From Ruminiclostridium sp. (GTDB lineage Bacteria > Bacillota > Clostridia > Oscillospirales > Oscillospiraceae), in contig JAFSFC010000036.1 in assembly GCA_017435425.1 (NCBI GenBank), forward strand, positions 1-33,987: a stretch of 33,987 bases of DNA. Direction: 5' to 3'. The position numbers and the translations under genes are program-made. This document shows, piece by piece, positions 1-7,897 of this stretch; position 1 is the stretch's first letter, and each line of letters starts with the position of its first letter. A model generated the notes under the pieces. It saw only the letters and a program-made list of their open reading frames with translations. It was not told the origin of the DNA and ran no database searches.

Positions 1-636
1 GGGCTCACCGATGAGGACGGGGTTGTTCTTGGTCTTGCGGGAGAGGATACGGATGACATTGCGGATCTCGTCGTCCCGGCCGATGACCGGGTCCAGCTTG
101 TTCTGCCGGGCCCGCTCCACCAGGTCGGAGCCGTACTTTTTCAGGGCATCGTAGGTCCCCTCGGGGTTGTCGGAGGTGACCCGCTGGTTGCCCCGGACAG
201 AGGACAGGGCCTGGAGGGCACCCTCCCGGGTGATGCGGTAGTCAGAGAAGATCTTGCCCAGGCCGCGGTCTGCCGTGTCCAGCAGACCCAGGAAGAGGTG
301 CTCCACGGAGATGAATTCGTCCTTCATCTCCCCGGCCACCTGCTCGGCCCGGTTCAGGGCCTTGTCGGTGTCGTTGGAAATATAGACCTTTCCGGCCTCC
401 CGTCCGCCGGAGCTCACCTTGGGCTGGCGGTCCAGCAGGTCCTTGGCGGCGGCCAGGAAGGAGGGCAGGGTGACCCCCATGCCAGCCAGGAGCTGGGGGA
501 TCAGGCCCGCCTCATCAGCCAGGAGAGCACACAGGAGGTGGATCTGTTCGATCTGGGGATTGCCGTACTCCTGGGCCAGGGCCTGGGAGGTTCGGATGGC
601 TTCTGCGGATTTTTGAGTCAGCTTTTCTGCGTTCAT
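1..636 (-). CDS. clpB: ATP-dependent disaggregase ClpB, N-terminal part (runs off the window)
   Basis: About 212 codons of the N-terminal end are present and the gene continues past base 1. The reading frame starts [20 protein letters not shown] and contains the Clp N-domain repeats (a [18 protein letters not shown] stretch and later [19 protein letters not shown]), then [20 protein letters not shown] and [30 protein letters not shown] up to the first Walker A, which is cut off. ClpB is a cytoplasmic hexameric AAA+ chaperone that pulls proteins out of heat-induced aggregates with DnaK/DnaJ. The ATG at 634-636 is preceded by AAAGGAG about nine bases upstream. A perfect CIRCE operator lies 318 bp upstream, so HrcA heat-shock control is likely, although no gene lies between. 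The N-domain marks ClpB or ClpC/ClpA; the sequence after the N-domain fits ClpB best. Confidence 0.9.
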   Translation of the reverse strand, partial: MNAEKLTQKSAEAIRTSQALAQEYGNPQIEQIHLLCALLADEAGLIPQLLAGMGVTLPSFLAAAKDLLDRQPKVSSGGREAGKVYISNDTDKALNRAEQVAGEMKDEFISVEHLFLGLLDTADRGLGKIFSDYRITREGALQALSSVRGNQRVTSDNPEGTYDALKKYGSDLVERARQNKLDPVIGRDDEIRNVIRILSRKTKNNPVLIGEP

Positions 637-953
637 ATGGGGGACACTCCTTTCGGAAGATAGATTTTTAAGAATACCCCCTCTTCTTTTCTGTAGGAAA
701 GGGCGCCGGGTCAGCCCGACGCCCTCACCAGGGGGTTCCTAAATAAGGATAGAGAAAAGAGAGGAGTTAAGAAGATAGCAGATCAAAGAAGAGGAGGTAG
801 TTCGTTGGGGTATCCTCGGGGAAGCCGGGTCGATGGCTTTCACTCGCCGCCGGCGAGTGCTGATTTTCTTCCCGGTCATCTCCGATTCACTGGGGATATC
901 ATAGCGTAAGTTTGTGAACAAAACTTGCTAAATATATGTCTAAATTGTAAACG
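637..953 (-). other. Long structured 5' leader of clpB, no convincing gene
   Basis: About 317 bases separate the CIRCE operator from the clpB start. Two good inverted repeats are visible: 701-724 (GGGCG-T-CGGG pairing with CCCG-G-CGCCC on the minus strand, 4-nt loop) and 841-859 (CACTCGCCG, one base, CGGCGAGTG). Neither is followed by a real T-tract. A 60-codon TTG-started frame on the minus strand (739-921) has no ribosome binding site and low-complexity composition, so I do not call it a gene. The leader may carry RNA-level control of clpB; that is inference. Confidence 0.5.
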
Positions 954-980
954 TTAGCACTCCGCCTCCATGAGTGCTAA
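954..980 (-). promoter_or_regulatory. CIRCE operator (HrcA binding site)
   Basis: The sequence is TTAGCACTC, nine bases, GAGTGCTAA, an exact match to the CIRCE consensus inverted repeat bound by the HrcA heat-shock repressor. It sits upstream of clpB (minus) and 52 bp beyond the stop codon of the sensor kinase gene, so clpB is the only sensible target. A TTTACA and a TATATT can be seen on the minus strand at about 930-953, but their spacing is poor and I do not assign the promoter. Confidence 0.9.
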
Positions 981-989
981 ATCTGCAGC

Positions 990-1030
990 AACAAAGGAGA
1001 GGGCACTGCAAACCTCTGCAGCGCCCTCTC
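990..1030 (-). terminator. Rho-independent terminator of the hybrid kinase gene
   Basis: GAGAGGGC (997-1004) pairs with GCCCTCTC (1023-1030), with a further CTGCA/TGCAG inner stem. On the minus strand the stem is followed by CTTTGTTG, a weak T-run. It starts one base after the kinase stop codon. Confidence 0.6.
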
Positions 1031-1031
1031 G

Positions 1032-4000
1032 TTATCCTTCCTTCACTTCCGCCAGCACTTCGGCCAGGGCCTGATAGGCCTCCAGCAGGGCGGGGGTGTC
1101 CTCTCTCACCTTCTCCAGGTCTCCCCCCCGGGCGGCCATCTCCAGGCCCTCGGCCCGGTCTCCCAGGTCCATGGCGCCGATCCACCGGGAGGCGCTCTTG
1201 AGGCTGTGGACCTCAATGGCATAGTCCTCCCACTGCCCGGCCCGGAAGGTGTCCCGGATCCGTCGGATCTTTCCCGGGATCTGTTCCCGGTACATGAGAA
1301 GGGTCTTCCGATAGACCTCCGCCGTGCCGCAATAGCCCATGCCCTGCTGGACATCCACACCCTGCAGGTCGGCCAGGTCCTGGGGCAGAGGCCCAACCTC
1401 GGCCAGAACCACAGGCCGGCTGGGGGCCTTCTGTTTGTCCTCCGGGATCCAGGTCTTCAGAGCCTGGTCCAGGGCATCCAGAGCCACTGGCTTGGAGACA
1501 AAGTCGTTGAAGCCGTTTTCCAGGAAAAACTCCCGCATGCCCTTCATGGCGTTGGCCGTCAGGGCCACGATGGGCACCACGGCGAAGTAGGGGTCCTTGT
1601 TGCCCATCTCCCGGATGCGCCGGGTGGCCTCCACGCCGTCCATGTCGGGCATCATGTGGTCCATGAGGACCAGGTCAGGCCAGACCTGGGTCATCTGCTT
1701 CAGGGCCTCCTGACCAGACCGGGCAGTGTAGACCTCCATCTCATAGGGCCGCAGCAGACCCTGGCAGACCTTCAGGTTCAGAGGCTGGTCGTCCACCACC
1801 AGCACTGCCGCCTCAGGGGCAGTGAAGCTGTTGACGAACCGATCACTCTCCTGGGCGGTCTTGCCCTTATAGGGACCGCAGGGGGTGGGATCCAGCACCT
1901 TTTGAGGAATCCGGACCCAGAAGTCGCTGCCCACGCCGTACCGGCTGTCCACACCGATCTGGCCGTCCATGAGCTCGGCCAGGTTCTGGCAGATGGTGAG
2001 GCCCAGGCCGGTGCCCTCGATGTGGCGGTTGGCGCCCCGGTCCAGACGGCCATAGCTGCGGAAGATGTAGGGCATATCCCCTTCCCGGATGCCCACGCCG
2101 GTATCCATCATGTGGATAACCAGGATGCCATCCTCCCCTTCCGGCTCCCAGGTGACCACCAGGGTCACGGAACCGGTGTTGGTATACTTCACAGCGTTGG
2201 AGCCGAAGTTCATGATGATGTGACTGATGTTCACATCGTCGCCAAAGAGGGCAGCGGGGATGGTCTCGTCCACCCGGGCGGTAAAGGTGAGCTTCTTCTC
2301 CTGGGCCCGCATGGAAAGAACGGTGATGGCATCGTGGAGGACCGACAGGATGTGGTACCGCTCTGGCTTGAGCTCCATCTTGCCTGCCTCGATCTTGGAC
2401 AGGTCCAGGATGGAGTTGATGTTCTCCAGGAGGATCCGGCCGCTGCCCCGGATGTCCCGGAAGCAGTTGTCCTTCTCTTCCCCGTCCTCCTCCCGGAGGC
2501 CCAGCTCGGACATACCCAGGATGGCATTAAGGGGGGTGCGGATGTCGTGAGACATGTTGGCCAGGAACTGGGACTTAGCCTGGCTGGCGGCCTCGGCGGC
2601 CTCGGCCATGACCCGGGCCTTTTCCTCCTCTTTCCGCAGGTTCACGGTGAGGGTGTCATCCTCGAAGACCCACAGGGTCTTGGGGGTCTGCTCCGAATAG
2701 CCTGACATGGGCAGGATGCGCATGGTCAGCCAGGTATCGTCTTTCTTGTGATAGGTCAGCTCGATCTGGTCCTTCCGGGCCAGTTCCCGCCGGATGCGGT
2801 CCACCTGGACGAATTCCCGGAAGGCCAGTGCATCCTCTTCTGCCACCAGGGTCTCTGCATACAGGTCCATGGTGGCCGTAAGCCGGTGATCCGCCCGGTC
2901 CAGCAGGCGGGCAAAGTAGCCGGGCACCTTGATGCTCCGGGCCCTGTCCTCGTTCAGGTCCACCACATAGATGCCCTGGTAGTACTCGGAGATGACGTGG
3001 ACGAAGTCCAGCTCGTCCTCGGATTCCGCCAGCTCTCTGGCCCGGAGGAAGAGGGCCTTTTCCTTCTCCTCCAACCGGCGTTTCTCCTCCAGCTGCAGGC
3101 GCTTGGCCTCAGTGACCTGGTGAATGAGGCAGTTACACTTGATCTGATGGGTGGCAGAGTCCCGCACATAGTAGAGTTCGGCGGAATGCCACTGGTACTC
3201 CCCGTTGTCCCCTTCCACCTGGTAGTCCAGGACCCGCCGGGTCTCCCCGGACAGGAAGGCGCTGATGAGGGAGCTGCGCTCCATGGCACGGAGGTAGTTC
3301 TCCCGGTCCCGGGGGTGGACGGTGGGGGCCACCAGGTCCCGGATGAAGGCCGTGTAGGTCAGGTGCTCCTGGCCGGCCAGGTGGTCGTAGGCCTCCCGCC
3401 CCCAGAGCATCCGCCAGCGATCCTCTTCCAGGGCAAACTCCAGACCGGCCACGGTACCCTCCATCATGCGGCTGAGGAACTTGTCGGCAGCTTCCTGCCG
3501 GTGACGGGCCTGGACCTCCCGGGTCACGTCCCGGATGGTGCCGATGGCCTCCACACCCTCATGGTCCGACATGGGTTCCACCCGCAGCTGGATCCAGGTC
3601 TCCTCCTGGTCCATGGTGCAGACCTCCACCTCGCTGTCCTGTCCCAGGGCGGCCTGCTCCAGTGCGGAGAGCAAGGGGGCCTCCCACTGGGCCGAGCAGT
3701 TCAGTTCGGTCAGCAGTTGGAGGGGGGTATACAGATCTATTTTCATCTGGTGTCCCTGACCTTTTTCCGGGGTCAGCAAACGGAGCATGCCATCGGGCAG
3801 CAGCTCAAAGACCCGGACAGAGGAGCCGGGCAGGGCGGCATTCATGAGGGAGTTCTTTCGGGCCACCTCCTGGTAGAGCTTGGTCTGGGCCATCTGCTCC
3901 CGGGAGGCCTGGTAGAGAAGGACGGCCACCATGGCCACGGCGTAGATCATCACCAACACCGTATAGGCCAGGCCGGAGGGGATGATACCCACAGCCTGGG

Positions 4001-4820
4001 TCACCGACCGCTCCTGGGCAGCCACATAGAGACTCCACCCGGGCAGGCCGGTGTTTTCTGCGCAGAAGTACTCCGGCCCATCCTGGGTCTTACGGGACAG
4101 GACCTGGAACTCCGCCCCTTCGGTCTCCTCCTTCAGCAGGGCAGCCTGGCTCTGGGCCAGATAGCCGGCGTTGTAGAAGTTCTCTCCCAGGGTGCCTTCC
4201 TCCCAGGTATTCAGCAGGATGGTACCAGTATAGGTCTCAAAGACCACCACCCCCTGATCCCCCTCCAGGAAGCCCCGGAAAAAGGCGCCGCCGAAGAGGT
4301 CCTCCAGGGCCATGGTTCCAAAAAGATGGGCCTGGGTGCCGGGAATCTCCACATAGATCCGGACAGCCCAGGCAGGGCCGTCAGACAGGGTCAGGACTTC
4401 CGCCCGGCCCAGGAGGAATTCCCCGCCCGACCCCCGGCAGACTTGGGCCTCAGCCCAGTCCGTGGGCTGCTGATAGGTGCCGTCGCTGAAGATGGCCGAC
4501 CCATCGGACAGGCGGATGCCCATCTGGGCAAAGGGGACGGTGTTGGTCATGGCATCCAGCATCTCCTGGGTGACCTCGTCCTGAGACCAATGGGAGGCCG
4601 CCAGGACCTGGGCCGCCGTGGACAGGCGGCTGGCCACATCCTCCACCTTGCCGGTGACCCCGGCACTGGTCTGCTGGGCAAAGCTGGGCAGCCGCTCCAG
4701 GGCGGCCTCCTCACTGCGCCGGGCCAGTTCCAGGTGGAGAATCAGGATGGTGGCGGCAAAGCAGGCCAGCAGGATGGCCACCGCCCGGAACATCCCGGGG
4801 TGTTTCTTGTATTTTCTCAT
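1032..4820 (-). CDS. Tripartite hybrid sensor histidine kinase (HK-REC-HPt), membrane-bound
   Basis: A 1262-aa membrane phosphorelay protein. Order of parts: TM helix (about 10-32), extracellular Cache-like sensor region (about 35-280), second TM (about 285-304), three PAS-like segments (about 330-440, 450-580, 600-730), a dimerisation/H-box region with SHDIRTP (His758), HATPase with N, G1 (DTGVGI, 906) and G2 (GTGLGL), a receiver domain (LVLMDHMMPDMDG, phospho-Asp1054; Lys1110 in SKPV), and a C-terminal HPt domain (EVHSLKSASRWIGA, His1205). All phosphorelay residues are present, so it should pass phosphate His-Asp-His and then to an unknown response regulator; none lies in the window. I chose the ATG at 4818-4820 because GGGAGG lies eight bases upstream; the longer frame from 4862 lacks one. 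Ligand and output are unknown. Confidence 0.92.
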   Translation of the reverse strand: MRKYKKHPGMFRAVAILLACFAATILILHLELARRSEEAALERLPSFAQQTSAGVTGKVEDVASRLSTAAQVLAASHWSQDEVTQEMLDAMTNTVPFAQMGIRLSDGSAIFSDGTYQQPTDWAEAQVCRGSGGEFLLGRAEVLTLSDGPAWAVRIYVEIPGTQAHLFGTMALEDLFGGAFFRGFLEGDQGVVVFETYTGTILLNTWEEGTLGENFYNAGYLAQSQAALLKEETEGAEFQVLSRKTQDGPEYFCAENTGLPGWSLYVAAQERSVTQAVGIIPSGLAYTVLVMIYAVAMVAVLLYQASREQMAQTKLYQEVARKNSLMNAALPGSSVRVFELLPDGMLRLLTPEKGQGHQMKIDLYTPLQLLTELNCSAQWEAPLLSALEQAALGQDSEVEVCTMDQEETWIQLRVEPMSDHEGVEAIGTIRDVTREVQARHRQEAADKFLSRMMEGTVAGLEFALEEDRWRMLWGREAYDHLAGQEHLTYTAFIRDLVAPTVHPRDRENYLRAMERSSLISAFLSGETRRVLDYQVEGDNGEYQWHSAELYYVRDSATHQIKCNCLIHQVTEAKRLQLEEKRRLEEKEKALFLRARELAESEDELDFVHVISEYYQGIYVVDLNEDRARSIKVPGYFARLLDRADHRLTATMDLYAETLVAEEDALAFREFVQVDRIRRELARKDQIELTYHKKDDTWLTMRILPMSGYSEQTPKTLWVFEDDTLTVNLRKEEEKARVMAEAAEAASQAKSQFLANMSHDIRTPLNAILGMSELGLREEDGEEKDNCFRDIRGSGRILLENINSILDLSKIEAGKMELKPERYHILSVLHDAITVLSMRAQEKKLTFTARVDETIPAALFGDDVNISHIIMNFGSNAVKYTNTGSVTLVVTWEPEGEDGILVIHMMDTGVGIREGDMPYIFRSYGRLDRGANRHIEGTGLGLTICQNLAELMDGQIGVDSRYGVGSDFWVRIPQKVLDPTPCGPYKGKTAQESDRFVNSFTAPEAAVLVVDDQPLNLKVCQGLLRPYEMEVYTARSGQEALKQMTQVWPDLVLMDHMMPDMDGVEATRRIREMGNKDPYFAVVPIVALTANAMKGMREFFLENGFNDFVSKPVALDALDQALKTWIPEDKQKAPSRPVVLAEVGPLPQDLADLQGVDVQQGMGYCGTAEVYRKTLLMYREQIPGKIRRIRDTFRAGQWEDYAIEVHSLKSASRWIGAMDLGDRAEGLEMAARGGDLEKVREDTPALLEAYQALAEVLAEVKEG

Positions 4821-4857
4821 GGCAGATCCCTCCCATGGATACTTTCTTTCCAATGAT

Positions 4858-4866
4858 ATCATACCA
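4858..4866 (-). promoter_or_regulatory. Possible extended -10 promoter of the hybrid kinase gene
   Basis: The minus strand reads TGGTATGAT, an extended -10 element, 38 bases before the kinase ATG. No good -35 hexamer is visible upstream because the copA terminator occupies that place. Low certainty. Confidence 0.4.
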
Positions 4867-4881
4867 TAAAAATAAGCATAA

Positions 4882-4915
4882 AAAAATAGGAGCTGTCTCC
4901 ACAGCTCCTATTTTT
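4882..4915 (-). terminator. Terminator of the csoR-copA operon
   Basis: A long perfect inverted repeat with A-rich left and T-rich right flanks: ATAGGAGCTG pairs with CAGCTCCTAT around a 6-base loop, flanked by five A and five T. It lies 10 bases after the copA stop codon. The symmetrical flanks would let it act in both directions. Confidence 0.9.
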
Positions 4916-4925
4916 CGACAAGATC

Positions 4926-5132
4926 TTATTCGATCCCCTTCACGGTATAGCCCGCCTCGGTGACGGCCTTGGTCAGGTCCTCCACGGTGACGGTCTCAGG
5001 GCAGGACACGTTGGCCTTGCCCCCTTCCAGGTCCACCTGGACGGTGACACCGGGGATGGCCTGGAGGGCCTTCTCCACGTGGGCCTTGCAGTGGACGCAC
5101 ATCATGCCTTCGATGTTCATGGTCTTGTTCAT
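4926..5132 (-). CDS. Candidate free CopZ copper chaperone from an internal in-frame start within copA
   Basis: The last 68 codons of copA begin with ATG at 5130-5132 ([20 protein letters not shown]) and form a complete HMA-type copper chaperone with the CVHC metal site. Directly before this ATG the minus strand reads GGAAGGAGAAATTCTT, a strong Shine-Dalgarno sequence with eight bases of spacing, as good as any gene start in the window. This suggests that the same message gives both full CopA and a separate CopZ. It is an inference: the SD may be a relic of a recent fusion of copZ to copA. No other copZ gene is present in the window. Confidence 0.5.
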   Translation of the reverse strand: MNKTMNIEGMMCVHCKAHVEKALQAIPGVTVQVDLEGGKANVSCPETVTVEDLTKAVTEAGYTVKGIE

Positions 5133-7424
5133 AAGAATTTCTCCTTCCGGTTCGGGTTCTTCGTTGGGTTCCGCCTGGGGTCCAGGCTGATATTTGGCCC
5201 CCTGGTAGGGGGAAAATCCATTCAGACGCAGGGCGTTGGTCACCACGCAGACGCTGGACAGGGACATAGCCGCCGCAGCGATCATGGGGTTCAGGGTGAT
5301 GCCAGCTCCCACCAGCACGCCCGCCGCAATGGGAATGCCGATGACATTGTAGAAAAAGGCCCAGAAGAGGTTCTCCTTGATGTTTTTGACCACCTTCCGG
5401 GACAGGCGGATGGCCGCAGGCACATCCTCCAGGGTGGATTTCAGCAGGACCACATCAGCGGCGTCCAGGGCCACGTCGGCGCCGGCGCCGATGGCGATGC
5501 CCACCTGGGCCCGGGTGAGGGCGGGGGCGTCGTTGATGCCGTCACCCACCATGGCCACGTCACCGGTCTCGGACAGACGGCGGACCTGCTCCTCCTTCTC
5601 GTGGGGCAGGACCTGGGCGATGACCTGGTCAATGCCCGCCTGGGCGGCCACAGCCTTGGCGGTGGCTTCCTGGTCTCCGGTGAGAAGGACGGGGGTGATG
5701 CCCAGTTCCTTCAGCTCGGCAATGGCGGCGGCAGACTCGGGCCGGATGGTGTCGGCCACGGCGATGAGGCCCAGGAGCTTGCCATCAGCGGCAAAGTACA
5801 GAGGGGTCTTGCCCTGGGCGGCCAGGGTCTCTCCCTTATTTGCCCAGGTCTGATCCAGGATGCCCTGGTCCAGCAGGAAGCCGGTCTTGCCGCCCAGCAG
5901 GGTCCGGCCATCCACCACGCCCTTCACCCCGTTGCCGGGGAGGGCGGTGAAGTCGGCTGCCACAGGCAGGGGCAGGCCTTTGGCCTTGGCCAGGATGGCT
6001 TTGGCCAGGGGATGTTCGCTCTGGGCTTCCAGGGAAGCGGCCAGGGTGAGCAGTTCGGTCTGGGAGACCCCATCGGCAGGGATGAGATCGGTGACAGAGG
6101 GCTCGCCCTTGGTGACAGTACCGGTCTTATCCAGGACCACCGTCCGGACCTTGCCGGCGGCCTCCAGGGCAGAGGCCGTCTTAAAGAGGATGCCCGCCTT
6201 GGCACCCACACCGCTGCCCACCATGATGGCCACGGGGGTGGCCAGACCCAGGGAGCAGGGGCAGGAGATCACCAGGACGCTGATGGCCCGGGCGATGGCA
6301 AAGCCGAAGGTCTGGCCCAGGGCCAGCCACACCAGGCAGGTCACCAGGGCGATGGCTAAGACCACCGGCACGAAAACGCCGGACACCTTGTCGGCCATCC
6401 GGGCGATGGGGGCCTTGGTAGCAGAGGCCTCCTCCACCAGCTGGATGATGCGGCTGAGGGTGGTCTCCTCCCCCACCCGCAGGGTGCGGAGGGTGAGAGC
6501 GCCGCTCTGGTTCAGGGTGGCGGCGGTGACCGGGTCCCCGGGCCCCTTGTCCACCGGCATGGACTCGCCGGTGAGGGCGGCCTCGTTGACGGCACTCTGA
6601 CCGGAGACCACCTCGCCGTCCACAGGGATGGCTTCACCAGGGCGGACCAGCACCAGGTCGCCGGGTCGGACCTGCTGGGCAGGGACCTCCACCGGCACAC
6701 CGTCTTTCAGCAGGGTAGCCGTCTTGGGGGCCAGGTCCATGAGGGCCCGGATGGCGTTGGTGGTCTTGCCCTTGCTGTAGGCCTCCAGCATCTTGCCCAC
6801 GGTGATGAGGGTGAGGATCATGGCGGCACTCTCGAAGTAGTAGCCGCTGTGGCCGGTCATGGCGGCATGGTCGCCGTTCACCACCAGGAAGAGCTGGCCG
6901 GTGCTGTAGGCGAAGGCGGCCGCCGAGCCCATAGCCACCAGGGTGTCCATGTTGGGGGCCCGTTTCAGCAGGCCGCCGAAACCGTTCACGAAGAACTTCT
7001 GGTTCACCACCATCACCAGGCCGGACAGCAGGAGCTGATACAGACCGGAGGCGGCGTGATTTTCCAGAAAGGCCGGCACAGGCCAGCCCGCCATGGGGTG
7101 GCCCATGGAAACATACATAAGAGGAAGGAGGAGCAGGATACTGACGATGAGGCGCAGACGAACCTGCTTCCACTCGCCGGTGTCATCCTGGGCGGGGACA
7201 GAGGCCGTCTGCTGGGCCTGCTCCACAGGAGATGCCCCATAGCCTGCACCCTGGACGGCCTGGCAGATCTCCTCCGCCGTGGCAGGGGCAGAGAACTCCA
7301 CCCCCATGGAGTTGGTCAGCAGGCTCACCGCTACGGTCTCCACCCCGGGCAGGGCAGAAACCACTTTTTCCACACGGGCCGAGCAGGCGGCGCAGCTCAT
7401 GCCCGTTACGTTGAATCGTTCCAT
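4926..7424 (-). CDS. copA: Copper-exporting P1B-type ATPase with fused C-terminal CopZ domain
   Basis: An 832-aa membrane pump that exports Cu(I). In order: an N-terminal HMA domain with GMSCAAC (8-14), TM helices from about residue 90, the actuator TGE loop (285-287), the CPC metal-site helix (389-391), the phosphorylation motif DKTGT (Asp432), the HP motif (471-472), GDGIND (627-632), two last TM helices, then an acidic proline-rich linker (about 745-764) and a second, C-terminal HMA domain with GMMCVHC (773-779). Standard CopA has HMA domains only at the N-terminus, so the C-terminal one resembles a fused CopZ chaperone. ATG at 7422-7424 has AAAGGAGG upstream. The gene follows csoR by 78 bases and is certainly in the same copper-controlled operon. 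Confidence 0.95.
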   Translation of the reverse strand: MERFNVTGMSCAACSARVEKVVSALPGVETVAVSLLTNSMGVEFSAPATAEEICQAVQGAGYGASPVEQAQQTASVPAQDDTGEWKQVRLRLIVSILLLLPLMYVSMGHPMAGWPVPAFLENHAASGLYQLLLSGLVMVVNQKFFVNGFGGLLKRAPNMDTLVAMGSAAAFAYSTGQLFLVVNGDHAAMTGHSGYYFESAAMILTLITVGKMLEAYSKGKTTNAIRALMDLAPKTATLLKDGVPVEVPAQQVRPGDLVLVRPGEAIPVDGEVVSGQSAVNEAALTGESMPVDKGPGDPVTAATLNQSGALTLRTLRVGEETTLSRIIQLVEEASATKAPIARMADKVSGVFVPVVLAIALVTCLVWLALGQTFGFAIARAISVLVISCPCSLGLATPVAIMVGSGVGAKAGILFKTASALEAAGKVRTVVLDKTGTVTKGEPSVTDLIPADGVSQTELLTLAASLEAQSEHPLAKAILAKAKGLPLPVAADFTALPGNGVKGVVDGRTLLGGKTGFLLDQGILDQTWANKGETLAAQGKTPLYFAADGKLLGLIAVADTIRPESAAAIAELKELGITPVLLTGDQEATAKAVAAQAGIDQVIAQVLPHEKEEQVRRLSETGDVAMVGDGINDAPALTRAQVGIAIGAGADVALDAADVVLLKSTLEDVPAAIRLSRKVVKNIKENLFWAFFYNVIGIPIAAGVLVGAGITLNPMIAAAAMSLSSVCVVTNALRLNGFSPYQGAKYQPGPQAEPNEEPEPEGEILMNKTMNIEGMMCVHCKAHVEKALQAIPGVTVQVDLEGGKANVSCPETVTVEDLTKAVTEAGYTVKGIE

Positions 7425-7440
7425 AGAACGCCTCCTTTCC

Positions 7441-7462
7441 AGAGAGACCTGCGGTCCTCTCT
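7441..7462 (-). other. Small hairpin between csoR and copA
   Basis: AGAGAGACC and GGTCCTCTCT pair with one bulged C around a 3-base loop. There is no T-run, so it is not a terminator. It sits just before the copA ribosome binding site and may stabilise or process the message. Confidence 0.3.
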
Positions 7463-7502
7463 GATGATGCTATGGTCAGGATGCCTCAAAAGGCAGGGTT
7501 TC

Positions 7503-7805
7503 TTACTTCATCAGCTTCTGGAGGGTATCCACCAGCTCGTCGATGGTCTCATCCTTGCCGGCCCGGATGTCCTGGGCCACGCAGGTGCGGATGTGCTCGG
7601 CCAGCAGTTCCTTGCTGAAGGCCTTCAGTGCCGCGTTGGCAGCGGCCACCTGGGTCAGGATATCCGTGCAGTAAGCATCTTTCTCTACCATGCCCCGGAT
7701 GCCCCGGATCTGTCCTTCGATCCGGCTCAGGCGGTTCTGAAGCCGCTTGGCTTCCTCCGGGCTCCGCTCCTTGGTCTTATGGCAGCAGCACTTGGTTTCG
7801 TCCAT
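7503..7805 (-). CDS. csoR: Copper-sensing repressor, CsoR family
   Basis: A 100-aa, all-helical, cytoplasmic repressor that releases DNA when it binds Cu(I). The family signature RLSRIEGQIRGIRGMVEKDAYC is present, with the copper ligands Cys (in DAYC), His and Cys (in AEHIRTC). The N-terminus adds a CCCH cluster seen in many gut Firmicute relatives and of unclear role. I chose the ATG at 7803-7805 because AGGAGG lies seven bases upstream; the longer frame from 7838 has no ribosome binding site and would include operator DNA. First gene of the copper operon, autoregulated through the two operator copies at 7841-7883. An FrmR/nickel-type relative is less likely given the copA neighbour. Confidence 0.92.
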   Translation of the reverse strand: MDETKCCCHKTKERSPEEAKRLQNRLSRIEGQIRGIRGMVEKDAYCTDILTQVAAANAALKAFSKELLAEHIRTCVAQDIRAGKDETIDELVDTLQKLMK

Positions 7806-7840
7806 GCTGTTCCCTCCTAGCTGTGGATTCAAACACAAAA

Positions 7841-7857
7841 ATACCCGCAGGGGGTAT
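7841..7857. promoter_or_regulatory. CsoR-type operator, downstream copy
   Basis: ATACCCGCAGGGGGTAT, a pseudo-palindrome of the TACCC/GGGTA type bound by CsoR proteins. It lies just downstream of the -10 element, where repressor would block the start of transcription. Confidence 0.8.
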
Positions 7858-7861
7858 CTTC

Positions 7862-7890
7862 ACTATATACCCCCCACGGGTATTTGTCAA
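7862..7890 (-). promoter_or_regulatory. Promoter of the csoR-copA operon
   Basis: On the minus strand TTGACA (7885-7890), 17 bases, TATAGT (7862-7867): a near-consensus sigma-A promoter. The spacer is almost entirely filled by a CsoR-type operator. Confidence 0.85.
7867..7883. promoter_or_regulatory. CsoR-type operator, spacer copy
   Basis: ATACCCCCCACGGGTAT, matching the downstream copy in both half-sites. It occupies the -35/-10 spacer. The centres of the two copies are 26 bp apart. Confidence 0.8.
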
Positions 7891-7897
7891 CCAATAT

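Noticed and set aside
739..921. 60-codon frame on the minus strand in the clpB leader
   Set aside because: It starts with TTG and has no ribosome binding site; the Ser/Leu/Ile-rich end and basic middle resemble translated leader sequence rather than a protein family.
1206..4856. Long open frames on the plus strand opposite the sensor kinase (499 and 702 codons)
   Set aside because: They are antisense shadows of a GC-rich gene, rich in His/Gly/Leu/Val, without family motifs or ribosome binding sites; the minus-strand kinase explains all the sequence.
4926..7805. Copper operon as a recently transferred metal-resistance island
   Set aside because: No transposase, integrase or repeat flanks it, and base composition and codon use match the neighbours.
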